In this document: one piece after another, positions 24,174 through 30,668 of the stretch
How positions within the stretch are numbered: position 1 is the first letter of the stretch
Layout of the letters: each line of letters begins with the position of its first letter
Source of the DNA: an uncultured Bacteroidota bacterium
GTDB lineage: Bacteria > Bacteroidota > Bacteroidia > Bacteroidales > SZUA-534
NCBI GenBank assembly: GCA_937885735.1
Contig: CALABN010000277.1
Location: forward strand, 1-30,668
Direction of reading: 5' to 3'
Length of the DNA stretch: 30,668 bases
Made by a program: the position numbers and the translations under genes
Notes under the pieces: generated by a model
The model's input: only the letters and a program-made list of their open reading frames with translations
Told to the model about the DNA's origin: nothing
The model's database searches: none

Positions 24174-24178
24174 AAGGC

Positions 24179-27100
24179 TTATTCGTCATAGTCGTCAGAC
24201 GGGTCGAATGACTGATTGTCGTTTGACTCTTCATCGGGTTTTTCTTCTACGGCCTTCTTGCGAACCTTCCATTGACCGTTGTTAAGTGTGTACATAACAA
24301 GGTTGTCGTTGTTCACAAGAAAATCGACGAGTTCGTCGGTGAGTGCAATTGACGAGTTGTGCGACAAGAGGTTGAGGTTCAGCCCTGTCTCTTCGTCTTG
24401 CACCATAAAGTAGAGCGACACGTCGCCTTTGGTGGATATGGCGTTCTTTATCATCTTGACAGCCGATTCACTCAAGTCCTGAAGTTTTACGTTGATTGTC
24501 AGTTTCTTGACAAAAGACTCCCTTATGTTGCTCAACATTTTTACGCTTATGACGCGCATCTCAAGCGGACGGTTGCCGTCTTTGTCAGGGAAACGGCGCT
24601 CCTCGATTCGTGCCTTCACATAGAGCGTGCTGTTTTTTTGGATAATCTTGCCATATGACTCGTAGTCCTTGCCGAAAAGCGGTATTTCGAGCGAGCCTTC
24701 GTAATCTTCAATGGTGAATTTCATAAACGGCTTGCCATTTTTGGTAAGGCCGTCGTACACATTGGTTATCAGTCCGCCAAACGACACCTCGCGGTCCTTG
24801 TATGGCTCAATGGATTCCAGGTCCTTTGGCGATACGGTGCAGAAGTGCTCCAGGTCGAACTTGAACGGGTCGAGCGGATGCGCCGAAAGGTAGATGCCCA
24901 CAAGGTCCTTTTCCAAATTCAGTTTCTCGAGCAGGGCCATTTCAGGCACGTTTGGCATAGGCGGGTGCGGAATTGCAATGGCATCGCCCATAGCGCCGAA
25001 CAGGGTGTTGGTGTTCATCTGCCTGTCGTTTTGGAAACTGTTGCCGTATTTCACAAGTGCGTCAAGGAACTTGTAGCCGTCGGGCATCTCAATAATGAAC
25101 AGTTCGCGCTGAATGCCCAGGCTGTCGAAGGCGCCAGCAATGGCAAGGCTCTGTATTGTCTTTGAGTTGCACGATGTGAGACTGACACGCTCTACAAAGT
25201 TGAAGATGTCAGTGTACGGGCCGTGTTCCTCGCGCTCGCTCACAATGGCTTCCACAGCGCCTGCGCCTACGCCCTTTATGCCACCAAGGCCAAAGCGTAT
25301 GACACCGCTCTTGTTGGCTGTGAAGTTCAGTTCCGACTCGTTGATATCTGGTCCCAAGACCTTGAGTTTCATAGCCTTGCATTCCTGCATGAATTTCTGT
25401 ATGTCGGCAATGCTGTCGCGACTCTGCGTAAGGTTGGCGGCCATATATTCGGCAGGATAATGCGCCTTGAGGTATCCAGTCTGGTAAGCCACCCAGCCGT
25501 AGCAGGCGGCGTGCGACTTGTTGAATGCGTATGATGCGAATTTCTCCCAGTCCTTCCAGATTTTTTCGAGGATTTCAGGGTCGTGGCCGTTCTTTTTTCC
25601 TCCCTCAATGAATTTAGGCTTTAGGATAGCCAGCATAGCAAAAATCTTCTTACCCATAGCCTTACGAAGCGTATCGGCCTCGCCACGGGTGAAGTTGGCA
25701 AGCAGTCGGCTCAAAAGCATAACCTGTTCTTGATACACCGTAACTCCGTATGTATCTTTTAGATATTTTTCCATTACAGGAATATCGTAGGTGATAGGCT
25801 CCTGTCCGTTCTTACGCTTGATAAACGTAGGAATGTACTCGATTGGGCCTGGACGGTAGAGCGCGTTCATCGCAATAAGGTCGGTAATCTGCGTAGGCTT
25901 AAGTTCGCGAAGATACTTCTGCATACCAGGCGACTCGAATTGGAACGTGCCAATGGTACGGCCCTCGCTGTATAGTTTGTAGGTCAGTTTGTCGTCGATT
26001 GGGATTTTGTTGATGTCGACGTCGATGCCACGCGTTTTCTTGATGTTCTTTATCGCCTCCTTGATGAGCGACAGGGTGCTCAATCCCAGGAAGTCCATTT
26101 TTATCAGTCCCACGGATTCCACAACGTGGCCGTCGTATTGGGTCACCACAACGTCCTGGTCCGACTTTTTATCGTGAATGGTGCAGACAGGGGCGAATTT
26201 TGTAAGGTCGTCGGCACCGATGATGACACCGCAGGCGTGGATTCCCACCTGACGGTTGGTGTCTTCGAGTTCCTTTGCGTATGTCAGCATCGACTTTACA
26301 TTGTCTGAATACTCTCCAAGTATAATCTCGCCAGCATCTTTACCGTCTGTAAGTTTGGTCAATTCGGGTATGTACTTGTAGCAATTCTTTAAGTTGACTT
26401 TAGGCATCTTTTTAGGGACAGAGCCGTCAACCGCCTTGACTTGATACTCCTCAAATCCACGGTCGGGAACCAAGGCCTTAATCTTGTTTGATATGCTCAA
26501 TGGTATGTCCTGCACACGGCAAACGTCGGCAATGGACGATTTGGTGGCCATTGTTCCGTAGGTGATGATGTGCGCCACCTTTTCGGAACCATATTTTTGT
26601 GTAACCCAGTCGAGCACCTTGCCACGGCCCTCATCGTCGAAATCGACGTCGATATCGGGCAACGAGATACGGTCAGGGTTGAGGAATCGTTCGAACAGCA
26701 GGTCGTACTTGAGCGGGTCGAGGTCGGTGATGCGCAGGCAGTATGCCACCACGGAACCAGCGGCGGAACCACGTCCAGGGCCGACGCTTACTCCCAGTTC
26801 CTCGCGTGCGGCGCGTATGTAGTCCTGCACAATGAGGAAGTAGCCAGGGAAACCCATTGTCTTCATAATGTGAAGTTCGAAGGTGATGCGCTCGCGTATT
26901 TCCTGTCCTTCGGGGGTATCGGCGTCAAGTTTGTCGCCGTATCGGACTTTTGCGCCTTCCCAAGCCAACTTGTTGAGGTAGTCGGCTTCAAGTTTTATTC
27001 TATATAACTTGTCGTAACCGCCTAATTTCTTGATTTTTTTCTCTGCATCTTCCTGGCTCAACACCACTTCGTGCTTTTCGTTCTGCGTAAACTCGTCGAA

Positions 27101-29041
27101 AAGGTCCTTTTCAGTGAATTTCTTGCGGTATTCCTCTTCGGTTCCACAATCTTCAGGGATAGGGAATTTAGGCATAATTGGGTCGGAATCAATCTTATAC
27201 ACCTCAACCTTGTCGGCAATTTCCACAGTATTGGCAAGTGCTTCAGGCAGGTCGTCGAAGATGCTCTGCATCTCGTCAGGCGACTTGAGCCATTCCTGTT
27301 TGGTGTAGGCCATACCGCGGTCGGGGTCGCTCATCTTCTTGCCTGTGCTCAAGCAGATAAGTCGTTCGTGAGCCTCGCCGTGTTCCTCTTCCACAAAATG
27401 GACGTCGTTGGTGGCTATAATCTTGATGTTGTGCTTGCGAGCCAACCCTATAAGTTTTTCGTTTACAAACTTTTGTTTTTCATAGGTGTCGGTGGCGGCG
27501 TTTGGCTTGTCGGTCTTGTGGCGCTGAAGTTCAATGTAGTAGTCGTCGCCAAAGAGGTTCTTGAACCAGAGCACCGACTCTTCGGCCTTGTCGAGTTGGT
27601 TGCCGAGAATGTATTGCGGAACCTCGCCACCAAGGCAGGCCGAGCAACAGATAAGACCCTCGTGCCACTTTTCGAGCACGTTGTGGTCGATGCGCGGGCG
27701 GTCGTAGAATCCGTCGGTGTAGGCTATGGAAGCCAGTTTGCAAAGGCTCTTGTAGCCGGTCTTGTCTTTTGCCAACAGGATAAGGTGCCAACCGCTACGG
27801 TCAATGGCGCGCTCCTTGCCTGTTTCAGCCGATATCTCCTTTACGTCCTTGTCCTTGTCGTAGAGTGTACGGCGGGCGCAGTAGGCCTCAATGCCGATGA
27901 TAGGCTTGAAAGGAACGAATGACGCGGCCTTTGCCTCGAGTTTCTCAAGTTCGGCCTTGAGTTCGGCTTTCTTTGCCTCGTCTTCGGCCTTTTCAATCTC
28001 CTCCTTGCACTCCTTGACCTTCTTTCCTGGCGCACCGTTCACCTTTGATGCGTAGTCGGTGAGTTCCTTGATGCCGAACATATTGCCGTGGTCGGTTAGG
28101 GCCATAGCGTGCATTCCGTTGCGCATACACTTGTCAACCAGGTCGGTGACTTTCGACATACCATCCAATATGGAATAGTGAGAGTGAACGTGAAGGTGAA
28201 TAAACCTATCTCGTTCTGTTTCAGATGAGTTATGATTTTCTTCCTTTGGCTTTTCGGCAGGCTTTTCTTCGGGTTTCTTTTCCTCCGTCTTTTGCTCCAC
28301 GGGCTTTTCCTCCGCTTTATTCTCTACGGCAGGTTCCTGTGGTTTTTCGTCGGCTGACTTTTCGGCCAGTTCCTTGAACGAAACAAACTCCACGCCAGCG
28401 GGTTCAATGGTGTTTGGATTGGCCTTGACGAAATTGTCCTGTTCCTCCTGTGTAATCTTGAGTTTGTCAAGCGGAAGCACGTTGAGCCTGACAAGTTCGA
28501 GGAAGCAACGTGTGGTAGCCTCCACGTCGCCAGCGGCGTTGTGGGCCTCCTTGAATTCCGTTCCGAAGAGTTTTTGGTGCAGTTCGGTCAGTGTAGGCCA
28601 TTTGGTCTTGCCGTTCTGCATTATTGCGCAGAAACTGGTGGTGGTGAGTTTGGTGCAGAGAGTGCTTGCTTTTTCCAGCGGATTGGGCAACATAGCGCGC
28701 AGGCACTCGCATCCGACTATGTTGATGTCGAATTCCACATTGTGGCCAATCACCAGACGGGCGTCGGCCACATCCTTTGAGAATTCGGCCAGAGCCTCCT
28801 CAAGGCTGACGCCAATCTTGTTGGCAAGTTCGGTGGTGATGAAGTGAATATTTGATGCATCTTCTGGAATATCAAAACCCACAGGCTTGATTACAAAGTT
28901 TTTAGCAAAAAGAAATTTGCCAGTAACGTCGTGACACTGCCAGGCAAGTTGCACAAGTCGAGGCCAATTGTCGAAATCGGTGATAGGCGCCTTGTAGTTT
29001 TTAGGCAAACCAGTTGTCTCTGTATCAAATACCAAAAACAT
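24179..29041 (-). CDS. dnaE: DNA polymerase III alpha subunit with N-terminal DnaQ-like exonuclease domain
   Basis: A 1620-residue replicative polymerase, about 400 longer than ordinary DnaE. Residues 1-185 form a DEDDh 3'-5' exonuclease with FDTETTG (D6, E8), IGHNVEFD (D105) and AHNAAGD (H167, D172), all catalytic residues present. A Lys/Glu/Pro-rich linker (about 225-275) joins it to the PHP domain, which begins HLHVHSHYSILDG at 282. The polymerase core has GPGRGSAAGSVVAYCL, PDIDVDF with catalytic D798 and D800, and the third Asp D983 in IKMDFLGL. A helix-hairpin-helix region and the OB-fold (VSFGGLITNVYDG) follow. The frame is uninterrupted, so the polymerase and proofreading functions reside in one chain. 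The C-terminal tail is acidic. Only a PgeF-like remnant lies upstream. Confidence 0.96.
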   Translation of the reverse strand: MFLVFDTETTGLPKNYKAPITDFDNWPRLVQLAWQCHDVTGKFLFAKNFVIKPVGFDIPEDASNIHFITTELANKIGVSLEEALAEFSKDVADARLVIGHNVEFDINIVGCECLRAMLPNPLEKASTLCTKLTTTSFCAIMQNGKTKWPTLTELHQKLFGTEFKEAHNAAGDVEATTRCFLELVRLNVLPLDKLKITQEEQDNFVKANPNTIEPAGVEFVSFKELAEKSADEKPQEPAVENKAEEKPVEQKTEEKKPEEKPAEKPKEENHNSSETERDRFIHLHVHSHYSILDGMSKVTDLVDKCMRNGMHAMALTDHGNMFGIKELTDYASKVNGAPGKKVKECKEEIEKAEDEAKKAELKAELEKLEAKAASFVPFKPIIGIEAYCARRTLYDKDKDVKEISAETGKERAIDRSGWHLILLAKDKTGYKSLCKLASIAYTDGFYDRPRIDHNVLEKWHEGLICCSACLGGEVPQYILGNQLDKAEESVLWFKNLFGDDYYIELQRHKTDKPNAATDTYEKQKFVNEKLIGLARKHNIKIIATNDVHFVEEEHGEAHERLICLSTGKKMSDPDRGMAYTKQEWLKSPDEMQSIFDDLPEALANTVEIADKVEVYKIDSDPIMPKFPIPEDCGTEEEYRKKFTEKDLFDEFTQNEKHEVVLSQEDAEKKIKKLGGYDKLYRIKLEADYLNKLAWEGAKVRYGDKLDADTPEGQEIRERITFELHIMKTMGFPGYFLIVQDYIRAAREELGVSVGPGRGSAAGSVVAYCLRITDLDPLKYDLLFERFLNPDRISLPDIDVDFDDEGRGKVLDWVTQKYGSEKVAHIITYGTMATKSSIADVCRVQDIPLSISNKIKALVPDRGFEEYQVKAVDGSVPKKMPKVNLKNCYKYIPELTKLTDGKDAGEIILGEYSDNVKSMLTYAKELEDTNRQVGIHACGVIIGADDLTKFAPVCTIHDKKSDQDVVVTQYDGHVVESVGLIKMDFLGLSTLSLIKEAIKNIKKTRGIDVDINKIPIDDKLTYKLYSEGRTIGTFQFESPGMQKYLRELKPTQITDLIAMNALYRPGPIEYIPTFIKRKNGQEPITYDIPVMEKYLKDTYGVTVYQEQVMLLSRLLANFTRGEADTLRKAMGKKIFAMLAILKPKFIEGGKKNGHDPEILEKIWKDWEKFASYAFNKSHAACYGWVAYQTGYLKAHYPAEYMAANLTQSRDSIADIQKFMQECKAMKLKVLGPDINESELNFTANKSGVIRFGLGGIKGVGAGAVEAIVSEREEHGPYTDIFNFVERVSLTSCNSKTIQSLAIAGAFDSLGIQRELFIIEMPDGYKFLDALVKYGNSFQNDRQMNTNTLFGAMGDAIAIPHPPMPNVPEMALLEKLNLEKDLVGIYLSAHPLDPFKFDLEHFCTVSPKDLESIEPYKDREVSFGGLITNVYDGLTKNGKPFMKFTIEDYEGSLEIPLFGKDYESYGKIIQKNSTLYVKARIEERRFPDKDGNRPLEMRVISVKMLSNIRESFVKKLTINVKLQDLSESAVKMIKNAISTKGDVSLYFMVQDEETGLNLNLLSHNSSIALTDELVDFLVNNDNLVMYTLNNGQWKVRKKAVEEKPDEESNDNQSFDPSDDYDE

Positions 29042-29419
29042 AGTCTGTAGATTTTAAGACTCTAAATATAGAGGTTTGAAAATAGGAAAACTTCAATGTT
29101 GATATCTTTTATGGCAAAAAAATGACTGTTTGGAAATCAACGGTGAAGAGTGTTTTTGAAGGGAATTGTCGTTAATGGCAATTGTTAAATAATTATTAAT
29201 CAGCAGTATTGATAAATTAAAACCGAATGGGCTTATGCCAGCCAAATGCCTGTTCCAATGCGCCCGAGAGTGTTGTTGTGCCTGTGCGAGAAGAACTCCT
29301 GCGGATTGCATTTTGTGCAGATGCCTGACACGGCAATTGCATCTTCGGAAACCCATTTATTGCAGAAATACTATAACAAAGGTTCTAACAATAATAATTT
29401 ATCAACTTTATATTCCCCA
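29042..29419. other. Intergenic region between dnaE and the FISUMP gene
   Basis: The 378 bases contain a gene remnant at 29233-29370 (its own entry). The rest is AT-rich. A small inverted repeat CTCTA/TAGAG at 29060-29073 lies just upstream of dnaE, and TATATTTA within it is a poor -7 element. No RNA gene was seen. Confidence 0.5.
29233..29370 (-). pseudogene. Truncated remnant resembling the C-terminus of a PgeF/YfiH laccase-domain protein
   Basis: The minus-strand frame from 29370 (just after a TAG at 29371-29373) to TAA at 29233 encodes 45 residues, including VSEDAIAVSGICTKCNPQEF and then FFSHRHNNTLGRIGTGIWLA. The pattern SGICTxxxxxxFFSxRR...GR..G..L matches the conserved end of the PgeF/YfiH (polyphenol-oxidase, laccase-domain) family as I remember it. 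The intact family is about 250 residues, so the bulk of the gene is absent. There is no start codon, and the sequence turns AT-rich right upstream. The segment has a higher GC content than its flanks, as expected of former coding DNA. It is probably a deletion remnant. The metal-binding His and Cys residues of the active site lie in the missing part. Confidence 0.55.
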
Positions 29420-29875
29420 TCATTTAATATCTTTTACTAAACGAACAGCATAACATATTAAACCACCCCAAACACGAACCGAGGAATCGTAATGACCGAT
29501 TCCCTTTTTTAAAGAAAAAAAAGTTCTAGCACTTAATGGGCTTGCGTAATACATAGCTCCCAATCCTTGATAAACAACATATATTTTATCATCAACATAA
29601 TTTCCGAATCCAAACGGTTTTATATTAAATACTGATTTTTTTGTAGAAAAAACTGGATTTCCATTTTCATCGACCCAATCTGAAGATGACGCAAACACTT
29701 CCCATAGATTTGGCAATTCTACATATAAAGAATCCATCATATCCTTAAATAATTCATATTCTTTTAAATATTCTTTATCTTCGCTCGTTATAAACGCCAT
29801 ATGTTCAAACCTAACTCCATTTACAGAATATTTTAATTTTGGTGCATCCACATCGATTCCATACACTTTTTCCAA
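29420..29875 (-). pseudogene. 3' part of a frameshifted FISUMP-type protein
   Basis: Residues in this frame continue a FISUMP (Fibrobacter succinogenes major paralogous) domain whose first half is encoded by the frame at 29833-30668. It reads ...PLRYYADWNKLEKVYGIDVDAP and ends WGGLICYAVRLVKDIK, which corresponds to the usual VRCVKD end of the family. The apparent start is a TTG in the middle of a domain, so it is not an independent gene. One additional base in the G6 tract at 29912-29917 (C6 on the coding strand) would join the two frames as GIVPP-KIPLRYY. Either the tract varies or there is a sequence error. Confidence 0.75.
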
Positions 29876-30668
29876 TTTATTCCAATCGGCATAGTAGCGT
29901 AATGGTATTTTGGGGGGACAATGCCGTTTAAATGTGCGTTGCTATCTTTAAACAAAAAATTATGGTTGTACAATATGCCTTTTGCACCAGAGGGCAGTTC
30001 GGAAACGACATAATCTTTGTTCAACTCCATCTGAATGGTGTCGCCATTTTCATCAATATATGATGTGCATCGCAAATCGTCGGCCATCCACACTTGGTCG
30101 CCTACTTCTGCCAAACGATAAACATTCAGTTCGTGGTCACGAATGTGCTTATTCTTGTTCAGGAATATCTCTTTGACACTGCCACTATAAGTTTGGAATT
30201 CCTTGTCATCAACAGCCACTTCTGATACGAATGAAAATTCATATACGACAGGCTCATAGTTCACGCCGTGCAAATCGTCAAAATCGTTGAACATATAAGG
30301 AATCTCAGGATTATCTGCCAACCTAATATAGAGTGAGTCTTGTCCGTCGGGTATTTCAAAGGTTTTTCCAGCAAAGCCACAATCTTTGGTAGGCTTCATC
30401 TGCAATTTAATGTTTTTGTATTTATTATGGTCGATACCAGACCATCGCAACACAATGGCGTTTTCTGTTTCGCCATTGTCTGTTTCCATTGTCACTTTCA
30501 TTTTGGGGTCGAGCACATAAAAAGACCTTATTTCTGAAAATTCGCTATTCTCCCCGCTTTTTGAGTCAACCACCTTTGCTTGCCAATAATATTTTTGGTC
30601 GATTTTCAAGACACACTTGTCATTACCCATAAACGTTGAAAGATTGTCTTTTTCTGTTCCAACCATTA
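29833..30668 (-). CDS. FISUMP-type surface protein, 5'-partial and ended early by a frameshift
   Basis: The frame runs in from the right edge and ends at 29833, where it is 277 codons from an ATG at 30666 that need not be the true start. The first part (KIDQKYYWQAKVVDSKSGENSEFSEIRSFYV) looks like a fibronectin type III-like repeat; a second beta-rich segment follows (AIVLRWSGID...). From about residue 185, VYRLAEVGDQVWMADDLRCTSY is the start of a FISUMP domain. After NGIVPP the frame shifts and the last 23 residues (KYHYATMPIGINWKKC...) are out of frame. The protein is probably a surface lipoprotein, though its N-terminus is outside the window. FISUMP domains are common in gut Bacteroidota and Fibrobacter and are of unknown function. 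Confidence 0.75.
   Translation of the reverse strand, partial: MVGTEKDNLSTFMGNDKCVLKIDQKYYWQAKVVDSKSGENSEFSEIRSFYVLDPKMKVTMETDNGETENAIVLRWSGIDHNKYKNIKLQMKPTKDCGFAGKTFEIPDGQDSLYIRLADNPEIPYMFNDFDDLHGVNYEPVVYEFSFVSEVAVDDKEFQTYSGSVKEIFLNKNKHIRDHELNVYRLAEVGDQVWMADDLRCTSYIDENGDTIQMELNKDYVVSELPSGAKGILYNHNFLFKDSNAHLNGIVPPKYHYATMPIGINWKKCMESMWMHQN

Noticed and set aside
27071..27922. A 283-codon plus-strand frame opposite dnaE.
   Set aside because: It is a shadow of dnaE, whose motifs are all present on the minus strand in the same region.
29093..29356. An 87-codon minus-strand frame (MGFRRCNCRVRHLH...) upstream of dnaE.
   Set aside because: Another frame of the same DNA gives the PgeF-like C-terminus with a stop in the expected place, which is a better explanation.

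Overview
The window reads as chromosomal DNA of a Bacteroidota bacterium, most likely an uncultured, possibly gut-associated Bacteroidales. The evidence is two type IX secretion cargo proteins (one with a gliding-motility type C-terminus, one with a type A sorting tail), lipoproteins with an acidic stretch after the lipidated Cys, a SusC-era style TonB-dependent receptor without SusD, FISUMP-type surface proteins, and promoters of the TTTG / TAnnTTTG class. No rRNA, tRNA, CRISPR array, transposase or phage gene was found. The ordering is that of an ordinary core region with a few accessory surface genes at the edges.

Left part (1-5000). A partial collagen-like (Gly-Asp-Lys repeat) secreted protein runs off the left edge on the minus strand. 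Next is an oxidative-stress pair on the plus strand: a PerR-type Fur regulator with two tandem 19-bp operators in its own promoter, followed by a rubrerythrin with its rubredoxin domain at the N-terminus. A TonB-dependent receptor and a small lipoprotein follow on the minus strand.

Middle part (5000-19950). The GTPase BipA/TypA; a NifX/NafY-like metal-cluster protein behind a 200-nt leader that contains a hairpin and a possible 43-aa ORF; a PKD-domain T9SS cargo gene joined to an O-antigen ligase-like membrane protein; a DNA repair cluster on the minus strand (recA, then sbcD and sbcC, which encode a nuclease complex for hairpins and double-strand breaks); an outer-membrane beta-barrel protein; and an AspT/YidE-type transporter divergent from a LysR regulator.

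Right part (19950-30668). A palindrome-rich intergenic stretch, a T9SS-sorted secreted protein with GCT/GGT/TCT-rich codons, then a minus-strand series read as dnaE (with a DnaQ-like exonuclease fused to its N-terminus), an alkyltransferase-like protein whose catalytic Cys is Ala, a small unknown protein and an RluA-type pseudouridine synthase with a long N-terminal extension. Upstream of dnaE lie a 45-codon remnant that resembles the C-terminus of a PgeF/YfiH laccase-domain protein and, at the right edge, a FISUMP surface protein broken by a one-base shift at a G6 tract.

I found no convincing new multi-gene system. The most rewarding points are the exonuclease-DnaE fusion, the double PerR operator abutting the perR start codon, the truncated PgeF-like remnant, the homopolymer frameshift in the FISUMP gene, the Cys-less alkyltransferase-like protein, and the NifX leader. 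All family assignments were made by eye from motifs and memory; no database search was run.
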